The notes under the pieces were generated by a model. The model saw only the letters and a program-made list of their open reading frames with translations. It did no database searches and was not told the origin of the DNA. From positions 32,439 through 96,438 of the forward strand of contig VSDK01012150.1 in the NCBI GenBank assembly GCA_009767595.1: DNA of 64,000 nt, written 5' to 3'. Below, in pieces: positions 33,473 through 45,189 of the stretch. Positions within the stretch are counted from its first letter, which is position 1; each line of letters opens with the position of its first letter. A program made the position numbers and the translations under genes. The DNA is from Symbiodinium kawagutii (Eukaryota; Sar; Dinophyceae; Suessiales; Symbiodiniaceae).

Positions 33473-33542
33473 CATTACTAACCCCAACCCATACAAATCC
33501 TTGTTGGTGATATGTTGTTTCCTGGATGAAGCATCTCGCCAG

Positions 33543-33614
33543 GGTGCTGAGCAGAAGATCTGCAGGCTGTTGCAACGCTGGAGCAAGCGGAAAGTCGTTG
33601 ACACCAAAGCATGA
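33543..33614 (+). CDS. Exon GAEQKICRLLQRWSKRK
   Basis: Acceptor CTCGCCAG ends at 33542. Reads GAEQKICRLLQRWSKRKVVD, then TKA and TGA, or a GC donor (GCATGA) at 33609 if internal. Basic amphipathic helix. Joins in phase 0 to 32513-32642. Confidence 0.6.
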   Translation, partial: GAEQKICRLLQRWSKRKVVDTKA

Positions 33615-35011
33615 TTCCGTTGCGATGTGGCGGGGGGGTACCTGGTGGGATAAGAATGGTTGATTGGCTGTTTGGTGTGAAATAGTGGAAAGCAAATCAT
33701 GTGGGTGTCACTGGTAAATCACTGCCATTGTTGCGTAGATTTCGCAGTTGCTGTGCTTGCTCCACTAGAGTTTCAGCGCACTAACAGCAGCTGTCGCTGC
33801 CCGGAAGAATGCCCCGCGGTGCTGAAAGGCTGTGAAAGGCGAGTGAAAATTTCATGGCAGAAATCAGAACATTGGGTTTTCTTATCTAAGGTTGGTCATA
33901 GTTGTGAACTATCATTCACCATCAATGATCAACCAACCTTGGTATAACATTTTAGGAACCATCAGAAAAATGATCCAAGGTTGATCATTCACCATCAATG
34001 ATCAGTATCCATTTTTCTGATCCTCAAAATTTGTCGGTTCCTTGATCCAAAGCACTGACTCTTCAGGGGCGGTACCAGGCCTGTGGACAGGTTGCCACCG
34101 CCTGAGAAGCGGGGCAGAGACAACGGGGAGAAACCCGAGGAAAGGATTGCGTGGCTGATAAAAGGATGCAACTGGTGAGCCTGGATGAGTTTGCGATGGA
34201 CATCCGAGCTGCAGACGTCTTGACATTGTGGATACATTTTTTTGCAAATGTCACAAGTTCATCAACGTTGCTTGGATAAGAGAGCTCATGTGAATGGACC
34301 AGTCAGGGTCCAAGTCTTGTTGAACTCTGTTCATGTTCTCTATCCTCTTATTTTCTGACTTGTGATCCTGCGCTGTATGCATTTTGTTCCTATATAGAAT
34401 CACATATGTACCCACCCGCGGATCCCACTTTATTGAGCATATCGGCATGCACACCCCTATGCAACCCAGCAACCCGGTGCTTTTTCATGAGATATATTGC
34501 CTGCCTTACTTGTGAAATACAGAACTTGTGACTACGAGTTCTATGGCATATCTCGATCAGCCAGGCAACCCAAACTCCGTTGACCAGTGCAGTTGCTCAT
34601 AATGCACCAGAATCTTTTTGATCAGCTGTTATCGCTCATGACTTTCAAACATGTTTGTTGGTTGAGTGTTTGTTGGTTGAGTGTTCGCTGACCATATATT
34701 CATTGTGGCCGTTCATTCACAATTTGTCACCAGTTTGTTGTTCAGCAACTATCCAGCTGGTAACCATGTTCCAGATGTTGATAGTCCAAGTTACTCAACC
34801 ATGATATCTATCCAGTTGGTCAGCAGCCAAAGATCCAGTGGGTAGTGATCTACACATGGTGGCTTCTCCATTAAGTAACGATGAATCACTAGCTTATATG
34901 CTATCATTAACCATTAGTTAACTAATGTGTACTTAACCATATCCTAATAGTTAACACATTAGTTAACCATTAGTTAACCATTGTTGACCCCCTAACCCGC
35001 ATGACCACCAG
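33615..35011. other. No confident gene
   Basis: Ordinary sequence at 34020-34500 with overlapping minus-strand ORFs of 63-81 codons lacking motifs. 34700-34990 becomes ACCAT/TTAACC-rich ahead of the exon at 35012. Confidence 0.45.
33888..34022. repeat. Nested direct and inverted repeats
   Basis: CATTCACCATCAATGATCA occurs twice (about 33913 and 33986). ATCAGAAAAATG (33961-33972) is inverted at 34010-34021. AAGGTTGGTCAT (33888-33899) pairs imperfectly with 33925-33940. Confidence 0.8.
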
Positions 35012-35110
35012 ATTTGCAAGGCTTCACCCGCGTTCCAGCTGCGCAGGACCCCTTGCAGCTTCTCTTTGCGAGCGCTTCGCAGGCGAAGCACTTCGGGTGG
35101 TGGCGCCTGA
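35012..35110 (+). CDS. GC-rich exon, frame ambiguous
   Basis: Acceptor CCACCAG ends at 35011; GTGTGT donor at 35111. With one leading base it reads FARLHPRSSCAGPLAASLCE, then RFAGEALRVVAPE; with two it reads LQGFTRVPAAQDPLQLLFAS. Both are open. The flank switch supports an exon. Confidence 0.55.
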   Translation: MCKASPAFQLRRTPCSFSLRALRRRSTSGGGA

Positions 35111-35178
35111 GGTGTGTTGGTAATGGTGTTCTATTCATATGGATGTCGCTATTCAGCATGATTGACCCCAAAGGCATG

Positions 35179-35320
35179 ATTATGATGATGATGATGGTGG
35201 TGATGATGATGGTGGTGATGATGATGGTGGTGATGATGATGGTGGTGATGATGATGGTGGTGGTGATGATGGTCGTGGTGATGATGATGAGGAGGAGCAG
35301 GATGAGGATGAGGATGATTG
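35179..35320. repeat. GATGATGATGGTG repeat
   Basis: 12-13 nt units at the start of the intron after 35110; poly-His, poly-Ile and poly-Met ORFs here are artefacts. Confidence 0.95.
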
Positions 35321-35594
35321 TAGTGGTTCTTAAATGATTGCGCAGACTGGTTGGTACTGGTACCATTACAAGCGTCACTACAATCATGAGTGACATCCAT
35401 TGTGAACAATCATCACTAGAATCATCAGTATAATAACTATAATTATTACCAGATTGTTATCATGATAGAGTACTATCATTGCAAATGATCACCCTTACTA
35501 GAGTTCTCACTATAATCATCACTAACGGTTGGTACTGACCTGGTTGTGGTTCGATGCTTAGCTCACGGTACCGCTGATCACCGCGTCAGCGCAG

Positions 35595-35660
35595 GCGTCG
35601 GGAGCTTCCACAGGCGGCTACGCTGCTGCGCCGGGCAAACCTGGACTGAGAGTGGCGGAG
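35595..35660 (+). CDS. Exon, frame ambiguous
   Basis: Acceptor CAGCGCAG ends at 35594. One leading base gives RRELPQAATLLRRANL, then a GA donor (GACTGA) or stop at 35645. Phase 0 gives ASGASTGGYAAAPGKPGLRV to a GT donor at 35661. The flanks switch from A/C- to G/T-rich. Confidence 0.55.
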
Positions 35661-35837
35661 GTGCGGCTGAGCGAAGGGAGGGATGGATGGTGATGGATGG
35701 TGATGGATGGTGCTGATGGCCCAATGGTTAATTGGTTGACGGTTAACCATTGACCATGGTGAACTGATGATGATTGGTTAATTGATGGATGTATAGGTAG
35801 TAGATGGTACAAGCGATTGATGGTTTGTAGATGGTAT

Positions 35838-35930
35838 GTGGGGCTTTCTTAAGGCATGGGGAACCCTCAAGTTATGGTTGGTTGATTATTATAGATGTTT
35901 AATCAACTGGATTATTTTGAGAAACCACCA
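35838..35930. mobile_element. MITE-like palindromic element
   Basis: GGGGCTTTCTTAAGGCATGG, then GTTATGGTTGGTTGATTATT and TTTTGAGAAACCACCA; an internal GGGGTACCCC block is deleted. Confidence 0.75.
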
Positions 35931-36352
35931 TGTACTTGATGATTTCTATGACTAATGACTAATGGTTATATATTGTATCCCAATTGATAGTATCTGACTT
36001 GTCGTAGTTGACCAGTTGATGACTATTGCTAGGGTAAATCATAGTTGACAGTTGATGGTTTATTGAGTTGATGCTATGCAGTTGATGGTTGAGAACTGAT
36101 GGTTGATGGTTTGCTAGTTGATGTTAGTCCTGTTGACGCGCTAAGTATTTATTTGGGTGTTGGTTGATAGCTGATGGTCGATAGTTGTTAAAGCAGTGAG
36201 CGGTTGATTTTGTTAATCATCAACGATTTCACCTTTATCACGGCAACAAAATGACCGAGGTGGTAATAGCTGCTATGGTGAATGGTTGTCAGTCACCATA
36301 CTTTGATCTCTTACAAGTGTAGGTTACCATGCTTACCATGAACCAATATTTG

Positions 36353-36468
36353 AGGGTTTTGTGAAGCAGAGACCCCCTCATAATGGTTGGTTTATTTTTC
36401 AGAACCATTACAGTAATAGAGGATGATTTGGGGGTTCCCCCATTTTGGGAAGCTACCATTTGTAGCTG
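36353..36468. mobile_element. MITE-like palindromic element
   Basis: TAATGGTTGGTTTATTTTTC, then GGATGATTTGGGGGTTCCCC and TTTTGGGAAGCTACCA. Confidence 0.75.
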
Positions 36469-36502
36469 GTGATCTCGCACGACAGATCAATCGGTTGATT
36501 TT

Positions 36503-36606
36503 GTGGGTTCTCAAGCCGCAGGGAACCCCCAAGTTGTCGACGCTTTATTACTATAAATGGTGAATAAACTGGATTATCTGGGGGTACCCCTATTTTGATA
36601 AACCCA
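36503..36606. mobile_element. MITE-like palindromic element
   Basis: GTGGGTTCTCAAGCCGCAGG, internal TTTATTACTATAAATGGTGA, then GGGGGTACCCCTATTTTGAT. It lies 35 bp after the previous copy in the same orientation. Confidence 0.8.
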
Positions 36607-36829
36607 AATTTTGGAAAACTTTTTGATGGTCCCTGTCAATCAGTTTTGTTGTTTGAATTGACGGGGGCCACGCATAACATGGCTTACAGTGGTGACACCC
36701 CACGGATTCATGACATTGGAAGAAATCACGGTCTGGCCTCCATTTTTTTTTCTCTGGGATATTGATACCACCTTGGCAAGCAGCTGTTGTTTGACTTTTC
36801 ATGGGGATGGTAGGTGGCTCCCAACCCGC

Positions 36830-37040
36830 TTGGGCGCAACAAGATCTGGGGGATCAGCTCTGGGAGGATCACCCGTGACACCTGGCCATGGCGATGCTCC
36901 CAGGTCGATGCACCTGAAAGCTTCCGGCGGATTGCTTGGCCAGGCACCTCCGCCGGGGGAGTTGCCAGGCACCGACCCCATTGGAGGGGCGGGAAAGCCG
37001 TGGGGTTCTGGTCTTTCCCATGGGGTTCAACCCATGGGGA
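36830..37040 (+). CDS. Candidate Gly/Pro-rich exon
   Basis: A GC-rich patch with an open frame RLGATRSGGSALGGSPVTPG and LLGQAPPPGELPGTDPIGG. A GTCGAT donor at 36902 could split it. Both strands have open frames; moderate composition evidence only. Confidence 0.3.
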
Positions 37041-38009
37041 TCAGAAGTGATGAATGTATTTGGAATTTCAATGATAGCAAGAACTAGTGATCGTCATTGA
37101 TAGTTGTGAAAAAAAATACTGGCTGGTGGTTGAGAGCCAATGAGCCAGGGGTATCCCTATGGGCTGGAGCTGCTAGAAGTGTTCGAACCAAATCGTAGTA
37201 TAGATAGATTCAGAGATTCCCTCTGGTAATGATACTGATGTTATCAATGGTACTTCAGCATGGTACAGTGACCATCAGCCAACGAGACCCAGGTCGTTGA
37301 TAAAACCCGCCACAGGGATTTGGTGTACCCTTATAGATGGATGGTTTGTAAGTAGTCATCAATTCTTTTTGGTAAGGTTGATTCTGAACCTACCCATGTC
37401 ATATGGGCTCAAAACGCCTTTAGATCAATGGCACTAGTGCAGGATTGTTGGCGCATCCAGATCACGACCAGATGGACGATGCTGGTCGAATCCTGCCATT
37501 GTTGAATCAGATATTTCATGGAAGAACGGGGCAGCCTGAATGATTCACACGTAAAAACGACATGTTCAGCAACTTAGTGACCCGGATCACTGGTCTCAAC
37601 CTCCAGGGCTGACACAGGGCGATTTACTGCTTCTCAGTTGGGAGGTCATCCCAGATCCAGCCGCAAAGTTGAACCCGTAAATTCTCGCAGGATCACCAGC
37701 TGGTAAAGTGCGTGATGTTTCTTTTAGTACGGATGTCCGAAGAACTACACTTTTGGTGGTTGGTGATCACTAGTGGTTATCAACCACCATATTATGGGTG
37801 ATTATAAATCGTGATGATCATTGATAATCGATTGTCATGCATTGATAATTCACATTCATTAACCACCATATTAATGACAATAATAATCACCATTTCTGGT
37901 TCACTTGTAATGTGTCCGAATCAATTTCTTAATGGTAAACCCATTGACTGGTGAATTGATCATTTCTGACTGGCTTATGAATAACCATTCCTGGATGTTT
38001 GCTGACCAG

Positions 38010-38104
38010 GCGGTGTGGCCTTCAGCAGCTTTCAGGAGGTACCGGAACTGGCTGTGGGGAGAGCAGGGGTCGGCTGCGATCGTTCGCTGGTCGTTCTTGG
38101 GGCG
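38010..38104 (+). CDS. Exon GVAFSSFQEVPELAVG
   Basis: Acceptor CTGACCAG ends at 38009. Two leading bases, then GVAFSSFQEVPELAVGRAGV and CDRSLVVLGA. Phase 0 is also open (AVWPSAAFRRYRNW). ACCAT-rich before, TGACGGTTAGG-type after. Confidence 0.5.
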
Positions 38105-38907
38105 GGTTGTAACATGGTTACAGTAAGCAACTGCTGATTTGCGCGATTCGTCAATGATAACGTTTCACTGACGGTTAGGGACTGTTAGTGACGGTTGGTA
38201 ATGGCAACCACGAAACGATGGTTGAAAGTTGGCTTGTCATGGTCAATGAACAGCAACCATTCGTTGCTGGCCACAGCCTTCAGAGTTCATTGAGCTCCAA
38301 GTCGATAGCTTCCCGGCTAGAACAGCTACCGGGGGAGCTAAGGGGTCTCAGCACATTTCCGTTCTGGGGTCGGTTCCGGGAACTTGGTTCTGGGTTTCTG
38401 AAGAGTTCTACTCTCTGGTAATCCAACAAAGCTGGCTGGAAAATCCACTCCGTTAAATCATTCAGTTTAGTAGCCATTTGTAGTACTAGACTCTAACCAT
38501 AACGTTGGGGGTGTCCTATTGTAAGAACCCCCCCATATACATTACTATCACAGACTATCATCATCGAAATTGGAAAGCACCAGGTGCTTACTTGTACCTC
38601 TGATCGTTCATATCCCTAAAAGCTGGTTGTTTCACCAAACCTTGGTTGCTAACCTAACCATTAGAACTAGTCATAACCAGTTGGTTGCTATAACCTTGGT
38701 TGGTTCTACTACAATAGTTGTTATATCCTAACCATTAGAAGTAATCTAGCTGGTCGTTAGCTGTTGTACCCCAGCTGGTTTGTTGTACCAGGATACAAAA
38801 ACTGGTTTGTTATAACCATACTAGCTGGTCGTTATATGCAACTAGCCATTGGTTTGTTGTACCCCAGCTGGTTGTTCATCACTCGTTTCACCGTTGGATC
38901 ACCGCAG

Positions 38908-38964
38908 TTGGAAGCCGCGGTGGCCACGAAGTTCGCATCCAAGCGCCGGGCGGACGGCAGCGAG
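38908..38964 (+). CDS. Exon LEAAVATKFASKRRADGSE
   Basis: Acceptor ATCACCGCAG ends at 38907; donor GTGCGC at 38965. Nineteen codons, phase 0 on both sides. Flanks switch sharply from ACCA-rich to GGTGATGGTTGG-rich. Confidence 0.65.
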
Positions 38965-39412
38965 GTGCGCGTTGTTTGGGGGGCACCGCGCGGTTGGGGA
39001 TGGCTGGTGATGGTTGGTGGTGGTGCTTGTGCGGTGGTTATGTGGTGGTTATTGGTTAGTGGTGATTTGAAACTCACTCAATTGGAATTCAGTAACCAAC
39101 ATGACCAGCAATGTTGGTTGGTAAGGGTTGCTAGTCATTGGTTGTAGTTTATGAGGGAGAAGTTGTTTGGTTGTGGTTTATGACGGAGAAGTGGTGGTTA
39201 CGTGATCGTTAATAATGATTATCGATGGGCAAAACGAGTTGATCAGAGTTGAGTCTGGTTGATTATTGGTGATGGTTGAGGATGAGTGAATGATGGTTGA
39301 TCAGGGCTTGTCCATGGATCAGGATGGGTTGGGGGTACCACCGTTCATGAATTTATTCAGGTTCTCCAAACAGGGTGGATGGTGTGCCTCAAAGTTCATT
39401 GTTTTCACATGA

Positions 39413-39529
39413 AGCCGCCTCATTTGAGGAAAAACCAGCTATTAGGCGGACAACCAGCTATAGCTATTGAAGCCGTGTTGCAATAGCTGGTTTTCATCAT
39501 TTTTGGTAGCCGCCTCATTTGAGGAAAAA
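39413..39529. repeat. Direct repeats around a palindromic core
   Basis: An identical 22-nt sequence starting AGCCGCCTCATTTGAGG occurs at 39413-39434 and 39508-39529. Between them AACCAGCTATAGCTATTG (39452-39469) is partly inverted at 39481-39492. Confidence 0.85.
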
Positions 39530-40128
39530 TCCGTTTGACTTGATGACGAGGCACGATAGGAATATATAATGAGTATCATGATTGCAACAGTACAGTGAAA
39601 ACAATCACATCACGAACAATCGTTGTGATCAAACATATAACTTGTTATAAGATAACAGTGACAAGACTTGTGATCTCATTGGCAGCAACACCTCAACTTT
39701 GCCCCTGACTGAACCATAGCGGGTGATAAGCCAAGACGATGGTTGCCACAGGCATCGTGGAGCAGTTGCCAGCATAGGCAACAAAGATAACCAACCACTT
39801 GCTGACGGGAACTCATGGCAATATCAGTGCAAGCAAGAGAAGCATCCACGGGCGAACACCAATCCAACCCTTAAAAGCGGGTTGTGATCACCTGCGGGGG
39901 ACAAGCAATGGGGTCATGGGTGCAGGTTTTCGGAAATGAACATTACTCGGTTATGGCTTCCAGTAAACCATTGTGACATTGATGAGCGTTCAGTTTCAAT
40001 ACCATCGGCATCATGATCATCTAGTCAGGTTTTGCTGCTCTGCTGATGATAGCACATGTGGTGGAAATACTGACTGCAACAGTGTGATACTTTGGATGGT
40101 AGCTATGGTTGTGATGATAATGACCACG

Positions 40129-40176
<48 letters not shown>

Positions 40177-40215
40177 TTGATGGTGATGATCTTGATCATG
40201 ATGATGAGGAGGGTG
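40129..40215. repeat. (GAT)n microsatellite
   Basis: GAT run with interruptions, giving poly-Asp and poly-Met frames. Confidence 0.97.
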
Positions 40216-41783
40216 ACTTTTGTGATAAGAACTATGATCATGATGATGGTGGCAATCTTCCGATTGTCTTGAGCAGTGACATTGGCTTTTACTTCATGTT
40301 TTTCCACCGCTGCCTGGTAGTGATATCTCATAAAACTGCGGCCTTTTGGTGCCGGTGGTCATAGCCCCTGCCTCCAATCCGTATTTGGCCTGTGATGATG
40401 ATTCGTGGGAACTTGTTATTCCTTGAAAGCCGGCCACAACGGATCATTTAGCTTTTGGTTAGATCTAAAACCATTTGGGGTGGCGATTCCAGTGGGTGTT
40501 TTTGTCTTTGTGCTTTGTTGCTTTCTGTTTTGCGGTTTTTGTTTTTCAAGCATGGTTTTTCTAATTGACTGCAGAGTAACTACCAACAGTGTTTTGTTTC
40601 ACTTCTTGATTGCAAGCTATGAGAACGCGGTACCGTTTTCGATCAACAGATTTGCAAGGCATTATTTGGGAGGCATTATTTGGACACCTTGATGGGATTG
40701 TTTTGTGGTGTTGGAAAATCCGGTACTCAGACAATATAAGACTCAGAGAATTATCCATGGTCTTGGTTTTCGAGCTTGTAAAAACAAGATTGAACCTGTT
40801 CACTTTAGCGTGCCAGCAAATGAGATGAGGCTAATTTACCATTCCAGGGTCGGGTTACACTCTCTGCCCAGCTGAAGTGTGCAATTGTTTCCTTTTCTTT
40901 GTGGTTTTCCAGGCTTCTTTCAAGTTGGCAGTGCTGCTGTACTTTTCTTCCTTGCAATGTCTGATGCAAGACAACCAAAAACCGGTTTCAATACTCATTC
41001 ATTGCAGGACTCTCAGATGGGTTGGTTCTACAAGAGAATGGTGTACCCCTATAGCTGGTTAGTTTCCCTGTAAGAATTTCTTAAGATCACGAAGTCTTCA
41101 TGGCTTTTCTTTGCTGCTTATTGGCTCAAAGGCCAGATGTAGAGTCTGGCAGAGTCTGGTGTATTTTCAAAGAGTAGGATTTTTAGGCCACTTGGCTGCC
41201 AGATTTCCTGGAAAGCCCCAATTGGGAAGAAGTTTGGTCTACCTGGTTGAGCCTGATCTGAAATGTGGAATCCGATTCCTTGCTTCACTGGCTGCCATTG
41301 TTGAGCCATCTCGAACTGCTTAAATTGCGAGGCCAAGTTTGTGTGTCATGTCATGGTTGCGGCTGACATTTCACTAGGGGGTCATAATTCACTTCCATAG
41401 AAGTTAAGTTATCAAAGCAGCCTGTCCTCCCAGATTGGGGCACCGTCACCAACAAATCTATGTATACAGACTCCTCATGGAATTCCTGACTCCCAAAGGA
41501 ACGTGCCCCTGAATGGTTTTTTCAGGAGTGTCAGGAGTGTTTGCAGGACATATGACTACATCCACGAGTTGACATGGTTTCACCAGCCAGGAATTTCGTC
41601 GTTTTATCCATGGTGAATCTGCAGCCATTCGTCCGCACACATTTGTTCCAAGTCGCATGAACTGATGGGCAGGATCTATAATCCTATTCTCGCAGGCGTC
41701 TCACCCTGTTGCACAACGCACTTTTTGGCAAGACTATCTCATCACTTGGACTTACACAAGACCTGGCATATCACATAAGGTTT

Positions 41784-41832
<49 letters not shown>

Positions 41833-41850
41833 ATATATACATACATACCA
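41784..41850. repeat. (CTAT)n microsatellite
   Basis: CTAT tetranucleotide array then TATATA and CATA. Confidence 0.97.
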
Positions 41851-42095
41851 CAGACATGTCTTCTCGCGCTTGCAGAAAACCTTGGTCTCTTAACAGCTGT
41901 ACTTTCACCCTATCACAAAGACCAGTGACTTCAGCCTCTGCCAAGGTTAAGGCGAAGACTTTTTACTTCGCTTCAGCGGGGCCTTGGCAACAAGACCAGG
42001 GTCCCAAAAATGGACTCCACAGATTCCAGGAGCTGAAGCAGATCGTAGAATTAGCAGCCATCAACAGCCATCAGCTGCATGGGATACGGATCCCA

Positions 42096-42171
42096 AAGTC
42101 ATCCAGTTTATTGACCACTTATAGTTATAAACCAACCATAACTTGGGGATTCCCAATTGTAAGAAACCACG
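42096..42171. mobile_element. MITE-like element, right half
   Basis: Opposite orientation to most: TAGTTATAAACCAACCATAA, then TTGGGGATTCCCAATTGTAA and GAAACCAC. Confidence 0.6.
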
Positions 42172-42765
42172 GCATTGCGATGCATAGTTGACCCTGAACT
42201 TTAGCATGAAGAGCTACTATCAGATTACATTGAGTTCAGAAATGAATCTCCGAATGTATGAATACAGGCGAAATCAGCAGCTTTCCGACTGAAAAGGATT
42301 GTGTTTTTATGTGCATGTATATGTATATATTTATATATATATTTATTTGATGATACATCTCTACATGTGTAAATATAAATGCATATACATGTGAAGATGT
42401 TCGCGCATATGGATTTGCCACCAAGTACTGAATTGAATTTTGTCGGGCTTTGCAGCAGGTGGAAAAGAGCTGGATCCAGATGGATAAAGTTTTCCAATGA
42501 TTGCCTGAAAAGGCCACCTTTTTGGGAACCTGTTGACCATTGCTCAAGGGATCCCAAATGACACCCAATGCCCACAGAACCAGGATTTCGTGGTGGTGTT
42601 TGATACTGGGAGGGATGAGTGCACACCTCAACGCAGTTCAGAATGTTTTCTGTTGGCGAGCCAAGGGTTCGAGGTGAACCATCCCATTTGGAAGGTGCTT
42701 GGCAATCATGTTGAAACATAGGGTAGTTACTACCCATGGTTACCACACCCGTTGTGGTTTTCCAG

Positions 42766-42873
42766 CCCTTGGAATCTCGGATGTGCTGATCTCCACCAGG
42801 AGCATCGACCTTTCGGAGAAGCTGATGGTGCGTCACTCGTCACGGAAGGGCCTGTTGCAGGCGGAAGACTTCA
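42766..42873 (+). CDS. Exon SIDLSEKLMVRHSSRKG
   Basis: Acceptor GTTTTCCAG ends at 42765. Two leading bases, then LGISDVLISTRSIDLSEKL and MVRHSSRKGLLQAEDF. The GC donor GCAAGT at 42874 gives phase 1 and joins to 43057 as EDFS|EFIELL. Without splicing the frame stops at 42888. Unknown function. Confidence 0.75.
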
Positions 42874-43056
42874 GCAAGTTCATGAATTGATCAGAACTGT
42901 TGAATTTCCGTTTGAAACTGATCAATCAGCTTATCATATCTTATCATCAAAGCCAGTGAAACTGACTGGTTGCTGTTGATGAACAGCTGCTAATCACAGG
43001 GGTTGATCAACAGGTTGCTTGTTATCGGCTGGTTGAACTTATCGATCCATGCTGAG

Positions 43057-43196
43057 GCGAGTTTATTGAACTCCTCAGCGACTCTGACGAGGAAGCGGAA
43101 ACGGACCTGTCTGGTGCGGAAACCCACCGTACGGGAGCAGGAAAGACGGGAATCTGTACCGGTTGGAAATCACGAGAAGCTGCAGCCAATTCGTAA
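43057..43196 (+). CDS. Terminal exon with acidic IELLSDSDEE motif
   Basis: Acceptor ATGCTGAG ends at 43056. Two leading bases, then EFIELLSDSDEEAETDLSG and later GWKSREAAANS, TAA at 43194-43196. The hydrophobic I-E-L-L followed by a Ser/Asp/Glu cluster matches the pattern of a SUMO-interaction motif with phosphorylatable serines. A GT donor after DLSG is possible if the exon is internal. Confidence 0.7.
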
Positions 43197-43251
43197 TGAT
43201 ACCAAAGAAATTGCTATAGATTGTTACTTCCAATCAGTGTTGGTTATATCT

Positions 43252-43303
43252 ATTTGTCTGTCTGCTTGTCCGTCCGTCTGTCTGTCTGTCCGTCCGTCCG
43301 TCC

Positions 43304-43341
<38 letters not shown>

Positions 43342-43348
43342 TTGCCTG
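43252..43348. repeat. GTCT/GTCC tetranucleotide array
   Basis: (GTCT)n with GTCC variants; gives Cys/Leu/Ser/Val and Arg/Gln/Thr/Asp repeat ORFs. Confidence 0.97.
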
Positions 43349-43528
43349 TTTCTCTGATTGTCTATTTGTCTATCCATCAAAAAAACATGTACATACGCAT
43401 GCCAGCTGTGGTTGTAGCTGATGAGTATATCCGTCTTTGCTGCGATCCCTAGCAATCCAGGGGTCCTGCGGTGCGGCCAACATGTTGTTATGACAGGTAA
43501 TGATAGCCTTTGGTTCAGCCCCCACCAG

Positions 43529-43591
43529 AGTTGAGGACATGATCGCAGGAGCCGAGCCCGGCGTGGTTGTTGTATCGGACTGGAAGGCCAG
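43529..43591 (+). CDS. Exon VEDMIAGAEPGVVVVSDWK
   Basis: Acceptor CCCACCAG ends at 43528. One leading base, VEDMIAGAEPGVVVVSDWKA, ending in phase 1 before GTTGTG, which joins to 44012 as WKAS|GETALDL. Beta-strand-like valine run. Unknown protein. Confidence 0.6.
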
Positions 43592-44011
43592 TTGTGGTAG
43601 GGTTACCCTATGAAGCCAATGAATGGCCACAATTCTTAGCTGCGAGGTGTGCAGATCTGGCCTTTTTCATGAGCCCAACTCTTTGTCAGTTGTTGGATGC
43701 CGTTGGTTGGTGGTGATGAACTCCTAAAATCAACCATCACTCACCAACCAGTAGTTGAGCTACCAGTAAGTTCATGATCAATCATGTGATCAAGATTACG
43801 TGTTGGTTGGAGTTGATAGCCAGTAAGTTAAGCTTGTCTAAGCTATTAGCAGCCAGTTGGCTGTGGGTCAAAACCCCGTACCCCTGGTTCCCCATCATTA
43901 ACCATTGTTTTCCCTATGAAATTGTTGGTTAGTATCCCCCATGTTTGGTTGGTTAATATTGACCCATAGCCAGTTGTCGATGGTTGGATCCTGGCTGATC
44001 TCTTGGCTCAG

Positions 44012-44092
44012 GTGGAGAGACAGCGCTGGACTTGCAGCGCGAATGGCTCGAGCAGCCCATCGAGCGGGAGGCAGCTTGGGCAGCCAGCCGTG
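44012..44092 (+). CDS. Exon GETALDLQREWLEQPIE
   Basis: Acceptor TTGGCTCAG ends at 44011. Two leading bases, GETALDLQREWLEQPIEREA, then AWAAS. Other frames are open but have poorer composition. The 3' boundary lies among several GT/GC candidates near 44085-44095. Followed by G-rich DNA. Confidence 0.6.
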
Positions 44093-45189
44093 GTGGCGGA
44101 TGGGGCTTGGTGGGATCTGGTTGCCATGGTAGGCTGGGACATCACCAACTAAGGCTTGCCAATGCTACCAGAAAGGACTCCAAGATGGCTGGCAATGGCT
44201 AGCGCTTATGCAGATGGCGGGGGGGGGGATGGTTTGAGTTTGTCTGGTTACAAAAGGATATCAAGACTTCGGTTTTTGTTTTAACTGCAATTTTGGCGAA
44301 TGAGAAGGCCGTTATGGCCAAGTGAGAAGTTTGATCACCCCAGGAGTAGGTCACTGGTAGTTACAAACATGCACCTTTGAAACAGCAGCGGCCCGGTGGT
44401 GGTTTAGTTGGGGAAACCCTAAGATCCACTGACTCTTTCATCACTTTCACCAGTTGGGCTAGAATGATCCAACACTTAGTTCTGTTGCTGTCTAGTATCT
44501 ACTGCATCTCCATGTTGTGAATCACTCGCAGTGAATAGTTCCAATTTGAGTGGTTATCGTTAGAATTGTATGAGGGACTATCCGTTACAGACTGTTGCTG
44601 ACACTTAGTAGCCATTACAAGACATGATATGCGCATGAAAGTCTTGTCAACCATTGCTCAGCAGTATTCATCAACCAGCACAAACCACTAAGAACCATCA
44701 TTCACTATCCAGCAAGAATCATCATCACCCATCATCAACCACCACTAAATAGATGGTGAATTGATCATCCGATAACCATCATTCACAACAATACTTAATT
44801 ATGAACCACAGCACTACTCATAGCATCAAACATAGTATGTGTAGTACTGTATCAACCATAGCATTCACCATTTTATTTGCCATATTATTGCCGTATTCAT
44901 ATCATTAACCATCTCATTAATCATAATATCGTCAACCATCCACTCACCATCATCATCCAATAAGCATCATTAGTCAGTGACCACAGCAATTATGAACCAC
45001 AGTATTACTTGTAGTATCAAGCATAGTATCAAGCATCATCAGCCATTACATTCGAACAAATCCCAAAAAAACAAAAAAACACCAGCTACTATTAGTCATA
45101 GCATCATCAACCATCCAAAAACTATAGCATTAGCCACTAAACAACCATCAATTGCACCATCCATTGCTTCACGTCACCGCTCTCCTCAG

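Larger units (their letters stand above)
39530..42765. other. Long stretch without a confident exon
   Basis: Contains microsatellites (40129-40215, 41784-41850), a MITE half (42096-42171) and ordinary sequence. ORFs of 60-200 codons overlap on both strands with no motif. A weak candidate is QVEKSWIQMDKVFQ after TTTGCAG at about 42456. Confidence 0.4.

Noticed and set aside
35149..35409. Poly-His, poly-Ile and poly-Met frames
   Set aside because: All are readings of the GATGATGATGGTG repeat.
42225..42836. Minus-strand ORF of 203 codons
   Set aside because: Crosses TATA-rich DNA and the antisense of the region before the exon at 42766; composition is not protein-like.
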